From IMG/VR virus record IMGVR_UViG_3300042556_003028, positions 1 through 32,693 of that record: a stretch of DNA of 32,693 nt; one strand, given 5' to 3'. The notes beneath the pieces are model-generated. The model was not told the DNA's origin. It saw only the letters and a program-made list of their open reading frames with translations, and ran no database searches. Positions 16,857-24,125 of this stretch are shown piece by piece. The position numbers were made by a program, and so were the translations under genes. The first letter of the stretch is position 1. Every line of letters begins with the position of its first letter. This stretch comes from a virus.

Positions 16857-17960
16857 TTAATTCCTACTGAATACTTTTTTAACCGTACTTCTTAATTTTG
16901 CAAGAAGTGTCTTGATTCTACCGGCTGATGCGCCTTGCGGATTTAAATCTATTCTTGGTGCAACAAAAAGCATCTTTCCGTCGCTGGCAACTGTGTATTT
17001 TCCATTCACCTTATGAAGAAAGTTACCTTGAGTCTCCATGACCGTATTTCCTTTCACAAGAACACGCATCTCGCCCTCTGTCTCTATCTCTAGATCCTTA
17101 CCGACACGGATCTTGAGTAATTTATCAGAATTTAATGTGGTATTTCCCCGAACAAGAATCAATCTATCATTTAGGGTTATGTTCCACTCATTTCCAACTA
17201 CCTTATGTACCTCACTACCATTAGGATGAACTTCATTGAATGTACCTGACTTATGATAATTATGTATCCGTTCTGCTCCAGGAGTATCGTCTACCTCAAA
17301 CACATGTCCCGATTTTGTCTCTGTCACATGGTTATTAGGATAAACTGCGGCATAAGGTGTTATAGGCTCTTGCCAATATCCATATAGCGCAGTATCACAC
17401 TCAACAACTTCATCTTTCTTTTTTTTGACAATAGTCCACTCAACATTTTCGTTTCTAACTAATCTGTTCGTGTCTGGTTCATTCATTCTTCCTTCAATAG
17501 GATAGAACCCATTCGGATCCCTAAATCCAGCAGAATTATTCATAAGACTATTCTTCTTTGGCCCCATACCAAGGTCGTTGTATGGAACATCCGGCAAAGA
17601 AGATTGAGATTGACTGTTGTTTTTTAATACATCTGGTTTTTGTATTCCCCCATATGAACCTAGAACAAATGGCTGTTGTGCATTTTTTCCGTCTAAGAAG
17701 AATCCTATAACCCAAGAACCCGGAAGTATTCCGGTTGGTGAAGTTCCTATTCCTGTCATCGCAGCACTTGTAATAGGCTGTAAAACCATTGCCCAAGGAA
17801 GATCATTCGTGGGAATTCCATATTCAGTTTTATTGTCCGTGTGCCATCCAAGCACACGCACACGAACACGACCCATTTTTTGGGGGTCGTTCACATCTTC
17901 GATTACACCATGCCACCAAACAAACTTATCCAAACCAACATAATCATGTGTATCGCTCAT
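16857..17960 (-). CDS. gp5: baseplate central spike/hub protein gp5 (no lysozyme domain)
   Basis: Residues about 12-115 form the gp5/VgrG-type OB fold: VWWHGVIEDVNDPQKMGRVRVR, DLPWAMVLQPITSAAM, GTSPTGILPGSWVIGFF and PFVLGSYGG. Residues about 195-345 are a beta-helix of short repeating strands (GTFNEVHPNGSEVHKVV, then DLEIETEGEMRVLVKGN), the needle of the spike. T4 gp5 is 575 aa with a lysozyme domain between these parts; here that space (about residues 120-195) is a short linker with no lysozyme motifs. The product trimerises on the gp27-like hub and is tipped by PAAR. It overlaps the preceding gene by 4 nt. Confidence 0.9.
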   Translation of the reverse strand: MSDTHDYVGLDKFVWWHGVIEDVNDPQKMGRVRVRVLGWHTDNKTEYGIPTNDLPWAMVLQPITSAAMTGIGTSPTGILPGSWVIGFFLDGKNAQQPFVLGSYGGIQKPDVLKNNSQSQSSLPDVPYNDLGMGPKKNSLMNNSAGFRDPNGFYPIEGRMNEPDTNRLVRNENVEWTIVKKKKDEVVECDTALYGYWQEPITPYAAVYPNNHVTETKSGHVFEVDDTPGAERIHNYHKSGTFNEVHPNGSEVHKVVGNEWNITLNDRLILVRGNTTLNSDKLLKIRVGKDLEIETEGEMRVLVKGNTVMETQGNFLHKVNGKYTVASDGKMLFVAPRIDLNPQGASAGRIKTLLAKLRSTVKKVFSRN

Positions 17961-19264
17961 TTTAAAGTCTTCTCTTTCTTATCTGGTAACTCTTCATTGT
18001 AAGTGTCACGGGCAATAGTTACTCTCATGGTGTGTATTCCATCTGTTACATTGTGCATGATTGCAGTCACCATATACTTACCCGACAAATACCTATCGAG
18101 ATAATCATCCTTGTTTTTGCTATATTCCTGTGTAAAGAACTCTAAGTCTACCATCTGACCAACTCTCATAGTTGAGTCTCCGTAGACATCTATCGTCATA
18201 GTCATAGAATTCATCTGATTTAGTAAAGATTGTCTATACGGTGACTTATCAATAAATGATGAATCGTCTAAATTATCATAAACAAAATAAGACTTATCAT
18301 AGTACTTAAGGTAAGAGTTTGGTGTGCTTTGGGTTTTACTATCGTAGGGTATCATTCTCCCTTTATTCATATGAGGTGTATCATTAAATGCATCTCTGTA
18401 TGAAAAATTGTTTGAGTAATATGATTTAGTTGTAACTTCATGTACAAGTATATTAGATGAATACACACCAAGTCTACTCTCTCGTATTTTATCTCCCATA
18501 TCACGAATGCTGTAAGAACTGATGTTTCTTAGTTCTGATTCTATCATCCGATCTCCACTTTTTGCTCGGAATCCGCTTGGTGCGGATTTATATGTGCAAA
18601 CTGCTGGTGCTTGTTTCAAAGCAGAAATAGGTGTAAAGTTGAAACCATCTAGAGTTTCATAAAATAAGTAGTCGCATATCTGTCTATTACTTGGTGATAC
18701 GGACCTATTTGCAAACCAATTAATAGCATACAAAGGAGACCAATTGGTCAGCAATACTGTTGTTTTACCATAAGTATCATTTATACTGATTGGTGGTAGA
18801 GAGGGATCAATTTTTGTCAAATCTCCATGTAGAGTATTCACCATCTCAGAAAATTTCATATTTCTCATAACACGATTGAATTTTAATTGTGACGATAGTT
18901 CAGCGATGTGACTTATAAATTCTAATCGTATCGCCACAGTTATACTTCCCTCGCCTCGGATGTATGATGATACCTTGTACACTTTAAATCTAACCCTTCT
19001 AGGTTTATCATCTAATCCAGGAGTATAAAATGTGATATACAAATCTTCTTGACCAATAATTGGAAAATTTTTCACCAGGTTCATTGAATCCGGAAATACC
19101 AAAGACCCCGATAAACAATTTGAATAAATGTCTTCATATATGGTGAAGTCACCAACTATTTTTCGCAAGTCCAATTCAAATCCCGTATATGATACAAGTT
19201 TGATCTCATCTACAATGACATCTCCTGCATTCATCAATTTATCGGGCGATTTACTTTTACTCAC
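17957..19264 (-). CDS. baseplate hub protein, gp27-like
   Basis: I choose a GTG start at 19264: GGAGGG lies 6 nt upstream, and the GTG overlaps the gp53 stop (GGTGAGTAA). An ATG at 19291 in the same frame lies inside gp53 with no Shine-Dalgarno. The product (435 aa from the GTG) has an N-terminal beta domain with DFTIYEDIYSNCLSGSLVFPD, FPIIGQEDLYITFYTPG and a C-terminal segment LSGKYMVTAIMHNVTDGIHTM. This matches the general pattern of phage hub proteins of the gp27/tail-tube-extension type that bind the gp5 trimer. The gene is directly upstream of gp5, as hub and spike genes normally are. The exact T4 name is inferred, since identity to T4 gp27 (391 aa) is too low to judge by eye. Confidence 0.68.
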   Translation of the reverse strand: MSKSKSPDKLMNAGDVIVDEIKLVSYTGFELDLRKIVGDFTIYEDIYSNCLSGSLVFPDSMNLVKNFPIIGQEDLYITFYTPGLDDKPRRVRFKVYKVSSYIRGEGSITVAIRLEFISHIAELSSQLKFNRVMRNMKFSEMVNTLHGDLTKIDPSLPPISINDTYGKTTVLLTNWSPLYAINWFANRSVSPSNRQICDYLFYETLDGFNFTPISALKQAPAVCTYKSAPSGFRAKSGDRMIESELRNISSYSIRDMGDKIRESRLGVYSSNILVHEVTTKSYYSNNFSYRDAFNDTPHMNKGRMIPYDSKTQSTPNSYLKYYDKSYFVYDNLDDSSFIDKSPYRQSLLNQMNSMTMTIDVYGDSTMRVGQMVDLEFFTQEYSKNKDDYLDRYLSGKYMVTAIMHNVTDGIHTMRVTIARDTYNEELPDKKEKTLK

Positions 19265-20150
19265 CAAAAACCCTCCGCATATCCTTAACAACTATATCCA
19301 GCATCTCGGGCCTTAGCATTTTAATAGTTCTCAGGCTCTCGTTTCTTCTAACCTCATGCTCATAGTTAGTTACTACCCTAATTGTACTCCCTGCAAGAGA
19401 GAAAACATCTATTCCTTTTGTGGCATATCGATCAAGAATACTAGTTTGAATTAGTTCTCCTGATTCCGAAGATAACAGCGAGTGATGGTCAACCATCATA
19501 CCATCATCAACATTTTCAAAATGATGAACAGCATTCACATTATCGCTAATATATCTGCCTAGTGGAGCATATATGTAAACACCGTCACTTCTTCCGTGTA
19601 TAAGATCTCTAGTTTCATTTGTGACGCTATCAACATTTTCTGTTGGTGTGAATGATTCTCCTGTAATATTTTCCTCAATAACAATTTTGTATAAATCAGG
19701 ATCCCAAGATTTAACGATACCGACAACACCATCTTTAACCAATGTTTGTCCCGGTTCGTACCACAATTCTTCGTTGGCTTGTGCTGCTGGTCCAACTGAA
19801 CTTCCATAATAAGTTCTTTTGCTGTCTATAATGAGAGTTCTTCCCTTGTATTTTTCTTGAACAACTCTCTGTAAATCTTGCGATGAGATCGGCCACTCAA
19901 ATAACGGATTAATTATCTCATTGAACAAAAGTATTATCCAATGTAAATCAGATCTACCATATACACGATTAGCCAATGTATCTGGTCTCTCCCCATCTCT
20001 TATGACATAAGTCAAATATGAAGACTGTGTGTTTTTTACATATTCAAGAAACTTAGCCCTAACCAATATGTTTTTTGCATTCACAACCTTTGTCTTTCCA
20101 TTGACCTTTATTGGATAATTGATAACTGGCATGTTTGCGAAATAAGACAT
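19257..20150 (-). CDS. gp53: baseplate wedge protein gp53
   Basis: This 297-aa protein has the gp53 pattern near the N-terminus: FANMPVINYPI, then a LysM-like region TYVIRDGERPDTLANRVYG followed by DLHWIILLFNEIINPLFEWP. The last part (NEIINP, typically NNIxDP in relatives) is a hallmark. T4 gp53 is 196 aa; the extra C-terminal 100 residues end with a helical KMLRPEMLDIVVKDMRRVF. gp53 completes the wedge by clamping gp6, gp7 and gp25. The ATG has AGGGGG about 9 nt upstream and lies 3 nt after the gp48-like gene. Confidence 0.88.
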   Translation of the reverse strand: MSYFANMPVINYPIKVNGKTKVVNAKNILVRAKFLEYVKNTQSSYLTYVIRDGERPDTLANRVYGRSDLHWIILLFNEIINPLFEWPISSQDLQRVVQEKYKGRTLIIDSKRTYYGSSVGPAAQANEELWYEPGQTLVKDGVVGIVKSWDPDLYKIVIEENITGESFTPTENVDSVTNETRDLIHGRSDGVYIYAPLGRYISDNVNAVHHFENVDDGMMVDHHSLLSSESGELIQTSILDRYATKGIDVFSLAGSTIRVVTNYEHEVRRNESLRTIKMLRPEMLDIVVKDMRRVFGE

Positions 20151-20153
20151 CTA

Positions 20154-21308
20154 TTATGCCCCCTGTTCAGTTATACTTTGCTGAGTCAAAAGTTCAAGTT
20201 CGCTAAACTCAAGATCAAGAATAATTTTTGTCGGTGATATTTTACCCTGTGAATCCTTGATTGTTCCAGTGAAAACACTTTCGCCGTAAGATAAATTGAT
20301 TGATGTTAATGCACACTTTCTTATTTTAGGAATTCTTAGGTTGTCATTGCCGCCATGAAGAAATGCAATGTCGAACTCGGCAGGAAAATCTAAAAATCTC
20401 CCACCCTCTGATCTTTTTGGGTGACCATACTTTCTAAATGTGGTAACAATATTTTCTATAGTTTGGGCTTCTTTTTCCGACTTTGGAATCATGGTGAATG
20501 AGAAACTAAATGTTCTTCTTCCAACTCCCTTGAACAAATGAACTACGAATGGATTTGTTACTTGTCTATCCATTGCCTGTTGATTTTTTGTGAATACATC
20601 CCTACCACCTACTAATTCAAGAACATCTTCACCGACTTTGATTGCGGACATCCCCATTTTTCTGGCAATTTCCGCTTGTGCTACAGAACCTGATCCTGTT
20701 TGTGTTTCTGTTAGGCTTCTCAATCCCCTTAGAATATCAAGTGAAGTAAGATCAGCATCTTCATATTCAAATCTATGCTTAATTGAAATATTTCCTGGCA
20801 AATACATGTAAACGCTAGCCTCATATTCCGTAAGATTTGAAAGTCCTGTGGTTTCCTCCACGAAAGAGTCTCTAGTTCTACCTTGCTGTCCAGTATTCGG
20901 TATACCGCTTCCGTTATACCCACCAAAGGCTGATGTCGCAGTTCCTAATATGGCCTCTCCAGCAGATCCAGCAAGGCTCACGAATTGACCCACACTCAGG
21001 CTTCCACCGGCATCTACGACGCTTTGTTGAACTGCCGAATAGAGAGCGTTTTGTCTACTTCTCTGTTGCGATAAAGTTGCTCCTCCAGTGATATAGATAT
21101 CAAATCTAATCATAAACTGATGTTCTGGATTTTCACCTAGATCGATTGGATAGCACAACAAGGGGGGAGATGTTCTTTCTGTGCTATTCAAAGTTCTTTC
21201 GAATACATCTCTATCCGTAGAGAATGAAAGGTCGCTACTTATGCTGTTGGCATCAAAATTACCAAACGCTTCATTGTAACTTATTGAGGGTGGTTGATAG
21301 ATAGGCAT
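20154..21308 (-). CDS. gp48: baseplate tail-tube cap, gp48-like
   Basis: I choose the ATG at 21308 (product starts MPIYQPPSISYNEAFG, 384 aa). The frame is open to an ATG at 21335, but the extra nine codons overlap a late-promoter-like CTAAATAA box. The protein has QFMIRFDIYITGG, a Gly/Ala-rich middle, YMYLPGNISIKHRFEYED, and a C-terminal region with FSFSFTMIPKSEKEAQTIENI, GRFLDFPAEFDIAFL and IPKIRKCALTSI. This is the pattern of T4-type baseplate-tube junction proteins (gp48/gp54 group), which start the tail tube on the hub. T4 gp48 is 364 aa. Choice of gp48 over gp54 rests on length and on the presence of a separate tube-like gene at 22437. Confidence 0.7.
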   Translation of the reverse strand: MPIYQPPSISYNEAFGNFDANSISSDLSFSTDRDVFERTLNSTERTSPPLLCYPIDLGENPEHQFMIRFDIYITGGATLSQQRSRQNALYSAVQQSVVDAGGSLSVGQFVSLAGSAGEAILGTATSAFGGYNGSGIPNTGQQGRTRDSFVEETTGLSNLTEYEASVYMYLPGNISIKHRFEYEDADLTSLDILRGLRSLTETQTGSGSVAQAEIARKMGMSAIKVGEDVLELVGGRDVFTKNQQAMDRQVTNPFVVHLFKGVGRRTFSFSFTMIPKSEKEAQTIENIVTTFRKYGHPKRSEGGRFLDFPAEFDIAFLHGGNDNLRIPKIRKCALTSINLSYGESVFTGTIKDSQGKISPTKIILDLEFSELELLTQQSITEQGA

Positions 21309-21312
21309 ATGC

Positions 21313-21320
21313 TTATTTAG
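21313..21320 (-). promoter_or_regulatory. late-type promoter box for the minus-strand baseplate operon
   Basis: CTAAATAA on the minus strand, with 5 nt between the TAAATA core and the gp48 ATG at 21308. In T4 the start point lies about 6 nt after the TATAAATA box, so transcription would begin at or beside the ATG. It faces away from the plus-strand box at 21333, with 12 nt between the two. Confidence 0.6.
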
Positions 21321-21332
21321 TGGGAAAGTAAT

Positions 21333-21340
21333 CATAAATA
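21333..21340 (+). promoter_or_regulatory. late-type promoter box for the plus-strand tail/head operon
   Basis: CATAAATA, one base off the T4 late consensus TATAAATA, 7 nt before the gp4 ATG. There is no Shine-Dalgarno between box and ATG. Together with the minus-strand box at 21313-21320 it makes a compact divergent late promoter pair. Confidence 0.6.
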
Positions 21341-21347
21341 ACTAATA

Positions 21348-21836
21348 ATGAAGGGGGATAAAATTCGTCGCTCTAACTCAAGTTACAAAGGACTCTATAG
21401 GCCAAAAAATACTCACAAATACCGAGGTGATGTAACTGCTTGCTTCTATCGGTCTTTGTGGGAAAGGAGGTTCATGGTTTTTTGCGATGAAAACTCATCT
21501 GTGATCGAGTGGTCTTCAGAGGAAGTGATAGTTCCATACGTTTCTCCAATCGACGGAAAATTCCACAGGTATTTTGTAGATTTTTATGTAAAAGTGAAAT
21601 CTACAGATGAAAAGACCAAAGTCTACTTAATAGAAGTTAAACCCAAATCTCAGACTAAACAACCAGAACCCCCAAAAACAAAGAAAACATCTAAATCGAA
21701 GATAGCGGAGATGCGTAACTGGATTATCAACAACGCTAAATGGTCGGCGGCGAGGTCATTGTGTGAGGATAAGGGGTGGGAATTTAAAATTCTGACAGAA
21801 GAAAATCTATTTTCGGGTTCAGGAGAAGGATTATGA
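21348..21836 (+). CDS. gp4: head completion nuclease-fold protein gp4
   Basis: This 162-aa protein matches the T4 gp4 (50/65) pattern closely: YRPKNTHKYRGD, then FYRSLWERRFMVFCDE, VIEWSSEEVIVPYVSP, GKFHRYFVDFYVKV and YLIEVKPKSQ. The arrangement of SEE, a D in YFVDF and E-x-K in IEVKP is the PD-(D/E)XK/TnsA-N-like nuclease core. In T4 the protein acts with gp50 at head completion, before tail joining. It is the first gene of the plus-strand late operon. It has no Shine-Dalgarno and only 7 nt separate it from a late-type box. It overlaps the next gene by 4 nt (ATGA). Confidence 0.92.
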   Translation: MKGDKIRRSNSSYKGLYRPKNTHKYRGDVTACFYRSLWERRFMVFCDENSSVIEWSSEEVIVPYVSPIDGKFHRYFVDFYVKVKSTDEKTKVYLIEVKPKSQTKQPEPPKTKKTSKSKIAEMRNWIINNAKWSAARSLCEDKGWEFKILTEENLFSGSGEGL

Positions 21837-22435
21837 GTAAAAAAGAAGTCCAAAAGGTACTAAACCAGTTTAGAAAAAGTGGAAAAGACATACAGTCTGA
21901 CCAAGCAACGAGGTGGCTAGCGCAAAACCTCGGAAAAATTCAGACTCAAATGAGGTCTGAAAACTTTAATCGTGACAACCCGTCTGTAAAAAAACCCGGA
22001 AATATAAAAGAAGGATCCATGATATTTTTCGGATATGATCCGAAAACAAAAGCAACTCTGCCCTTTTGGGATGCGTTCCCACTTGCAGTTTTAATAGACA
22101 AAAGTAAAGATAGTTTATTAGGGCTAAACTTGCACTATCTCAGTCCAAATATTAGATGGGTCTTCTTGAATCAACTTCTACGATTCACCAACAATCCAGA
22201 ATATGCAAAAACCCCACCGGCAAATTTTACAATAGACTATCCTCAACTTAAAGCAATAAAGTCCTTTAAACCGTTTAGGGCAGCGATCAAACGATACTAC
22301 ATCAAATCTATAATGACAGAGATCAACGTAATTCCATCGAACGAGTGGAAATATACAACATTCATGCCCTTAGATAAATTCAAAGGGGCAAGTAGAGAAG
22401 AAGTTTGGAAATGGTCGAATAAATACTCTAGTTAA
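21833..22435 (+). CDS. conserved T4-type virion-associated protein (possible DNA end protector, unproven)
   Basis: This 200-aa protein has a basic N-terminal helix region, then GSMIFFGYDPKTKATLPFWD, FPLAVLIDKS and LLGLNLHYLSPNIRWVFL, a pattern I associate with a conserved protein of distant T4-like phages. The C-terminal half is basic and helical (FRAAIKRYYIKSIMTEIN). It overlaps gp4, and AGGAGAAGG lies just before the ATG. In T4 the neighbour of gene 4 is gene 2, the DNA end protector, and this location makes that the best guess, but I cannot confirm homology by eye. It is clearly a real gene. Confidence 0.7.
   Translation: MSKKEVQKVLNQFRKSGKDIQSDQATRWLAQNLGKIQTQMRSENFNRDNPSVKKPGNIKEGSMIFFGYDPKTKATLPFWDAFPLAVLIDKSKDSLLGLNLHYLSPNIRWVFLNQLLRFTNNPEYAKTPPANFTIDYPQLKAIKSFKPFRAAIKRYYIKSIMTEINVIPSNEWKYTTFMPLDKFKGASREEVWKWSNKYSS
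22418..22425 (+). promoter_or_regulatory. possible late-type promoter box inside the end of the 200-aa gene
   Basis: AATAAATA, 11 nt before the ATG at 22437, a gene that lacks a Shine-Dalgarno. The spacing is longer than at gp4 and uvsW, so this is weaker. Confidence 0.35.
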
Positions 22436-22436
22436 C

Positions 22437-23174
22437 ATGCCTGAAAGAAACTTCATAGACAATCTAATTGGACAAATGCGAGTAAAGGGTTTCGCCAGAC
22501 CCAACCGCTGGATTGTTATAATCGATCTTGATGCGAATCTTGCAACAAATCTGGGATTTTCCAAAGCGGCTATAGTTAGGAGACTAGCAACGACTTGCAA
22601 CTCTGTTTCTATTCCCAATAAGTCTTTCTACACACATGAGTTGAATGTATCTTATCCATCTACTCTGATTCCTTACGCAGTATCAACAAATAACCAAAGC
22701 GGTGCATCAATTGAGTTTAATGTTTTAGCAGATATGTTTGAGAAAGATGTGTTTGAAAATTGGCAAAATCAAATCATAGATCCTATTACCAAACAAGTTA
22801 ATTTCTACGACAAATATGCAAAGAATTCCTCTGTTGTGATAGTTGAGTTACCCAATTCCATCAAGGATCTTGAAGAGGGGATTGGTTATTCATACAACCA
22901 AAACGCATCTGGAATAAGACTCACAGAGATATATCCATACAATCTGAGCGTCAATAATGGAACACAGTCATATGATCAAACAACAGATGCATTAAAGATA
23001 AAAGTAGACTTCATGTATAGAGAAATCACAAAAATATCTCAACCAAGAATCAGCAATATAAACGAAGGTTTATATCTTGTCGATGAAAACGGAAATAACA
23101 TGGAAATACGAAGACTATTAACACAAGGATTAACTTTTATATCTCAAGGACAAGGGTTCCTTGGACAACTGTGA
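22437..23174 (+). CDS. tail tube-fold protein, gp54/gp19-like
   Basis: This 245-aa protein has the layout of the T4 tail tube family. An N-terminal helix is followed by KGFARPNRWIVIIDL (T4 gp19 has SGDFARPNLFQVEI), a Cys/Pro turn (TTCNSVSIPNKSF), a middle FENWQNQIIDPITKQV (gp19 has KFVDWQSI) and an end LTEIYPYNLSVNN followed by KIKVDFMYREI. T4 gp19 is 163 aa; the longer length and the place beside other baseplate genes suggest the tube initiator gp54 rather than the main tube protein. It starts 1 nt after the preceding stop without a Shine-Dalgarno. Confidence 0.7.
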   Translation: MPERNFIDNLIGQMRVKGFARPNRWIVIIDLDANLATNLGFSKAAIVRRLATTCNSVSIPNKSFYTHELNVSYPSTLIPYAVSTNNQSGASIEFNVLADMFEKDVFENWQNQIIDPITKQVNFYDKYAKNSSVVIVELPNSIKDLEEGIGYSYNQNASGIRLTEIYPYNLSVNNGTQSYDQTTDALKIKVDFMYREITKISQPRISNINEGLYLVDENGNNMEIRRLLTQGLTFISQGQGFLGQL

Positions 23175-23200
23175 AACCGAACTAAGGAGAATGAATTGAC

Positions 23201-23911
23201 ATGGGAAATTTAACGAATCTAATATCAACCACACCGACATATGAAACTGTTCTTCCGACTAGTAAACAAAGAATTTCATACCGTCCGTTTCTAGTCAAAG
23301 AAGAAAAAATACTTCTAATCGCATCAGAATCAAAAAACGAAAAAGAAATATCTAGAGCGATGAATGATGTTGTGAGTGCATGTACCTTCGGAAAGGTTAA
23401 TATGCAAGACTCTTCCATCATTGATATCGAATATCTATTTTTACAGATAAGAAGTAAATCGGTTGGCGAAACCACTAAACCTATGGTCAAGTGTAAAAAG
23501 TGCGAGGCAACCAACGAAATTCAAATCGACTTGACAAAAATTCATCCCGTTACGAATTCAAATCACAACAGTAAAATTCAATTAACCGATAGTGTTATTG
23601 TTGAAATGAGATATCCAAAATTTTCCGATATAGAAAAGTTACAAGACGCCAATACCGAGACACAAAAGTTGTTTACATTAATGTCATTATGCATTGATAA
23701 AATACACACAAAAAAGGGCACATTCAATTCAATTGATCTTGAAGAAAGTGAGATTATTGACTTTATAGATAATTTAACGCAAAATCAATTTAGAAAAATG
23801 ACTGAGTTTTTTGAAACAATGCCGCAAATGAAATATGATGTGGATTACTCATGTGGTAAATGTGGAAACCGAGAAACCTTAAGTCTAAAAGGTGCCCAAG
23901 ATTTTTTCTAA
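23201..23911 (+). CDS. gp26: baseplate hub assembly protein gp26 (short, zero-frame product)
   Basis: This 236-aa protein has the T4 gp26-family start: TYETVLPTSKQRISYRPFLV and KEEKILLIASESK. Two CxxC pairs, C98/C101 (KCKKCEA) and C218/C221 (CGKCGNRE), probably bind zinc. The family acts in assembly of the baseplate hub around the tape measure. AAGGAG lies 11-12 nt before the ATG. The frame ends DFF-stop exactly on a slippery T TTT TTC heptamer, and a -1 slip continues into the extension at 23908-24099 to give a 299-aa fusion. The short product would be the major form if frameshifting is partial, as for lambda gpG. Confidence 0.85.
   Translation: MGNLTNLISTTPTYETVLPTSKQRISYRPFLVKEEKILLIASESKNEKEISRAMNDVVSACTFGKVNMQDSSIIDIEYLFLQIRSKSVGETTKPMVKCKKCEATNEIQIDLTKIHPVTNSNHNSKIQLTDSVIVEMRYPKFSDIEKLQDANTETQKLFTLMSLCIDKIHTKKGTFNSIDLEESEIIDFIDNLTQNQFRKMTEFFETMPQMKYDVDYSCGKCGNRETLSLKGAQDFF
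23887..23908 (+). promoter_or_regulatory. candidate programmed -1 frameshift site
   Basis: T TTT TTC at 23902-23908 fits X XXY YYZ in the gp26 frame (codons GAT TTT TTC TAA). The stop codon follows the heptamer directly. AAAAGGTG at 23887-23894 resembles a Shine-Dalgarno, with its GG 10 nt upstream of the slip site, the position of known stimulators in bacterial -1 frameshifts. A downstream stem is weak: GACC (23916-23919) with GGTC (23934-23937). Confidence 0.75.
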
Positions 23912-24099
23912 TTTCGACCTCCCATGATAGTCTGGTCAACTACTACGAAACTAACTTCGCTATGATTCAACACCACAAGTACTCACTTTCAGAATTAGAA
24001 TCAATGATGCCGTGGGAGCGTCGAATTTACATAGAACTTCTAATACAACACCTAAAGGATGAAAAAGAAAGAATGGAAAATGAAAGTCGGAATAGATAA
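23908..24099 (+). CDS. -1 frame extension of gp26 (tail chaperone-type, gp51-like)
   Basis: There are 63 codons after a -1 slip at 23902-23908, starting LISTSHDSLVNYYETNF and continuing HHKYSLSELESMMPWER, with a charged helical end (LKDEKERMENESRNR). The conserved-looking part starts right at the slip. The only ATG upstream in this frame (23860) lies within gp26, has no Shine-Dalgarno, and would give an N-terminus (MWKPRNLKSKRCPRFF) that looks like an out-of-frame reading of the zinc ribbon. The next ATG is inside the motif. A separate start is therefore unlikely, and fusion to gp26 explains it better. Some T4-like phages annotate a short similar ORF as a hub assembly protein; T4 gp51 itself is longer, so that name is uncertain. 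The tape measure gene follows after 26 nt. Confidence 0.72.
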   Translation, partial: LISTSHDSLVNYYETNFAMIQHHKYSLSELESMMPWERRIYIELLIQHLKDEKERMENESRNR

Positions 24100-24125
24100 C
24101 TTGACAAGTCAGTAGGAATCCCCAG

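Noticed and set aside
23860-23907. Independent ATG start for the gp26 extension
   Set aside because: It lies inside gp26 with no Shine-Dalgarno, and its 16 codons look like an out-of-frame reading of the zinc ribbon.
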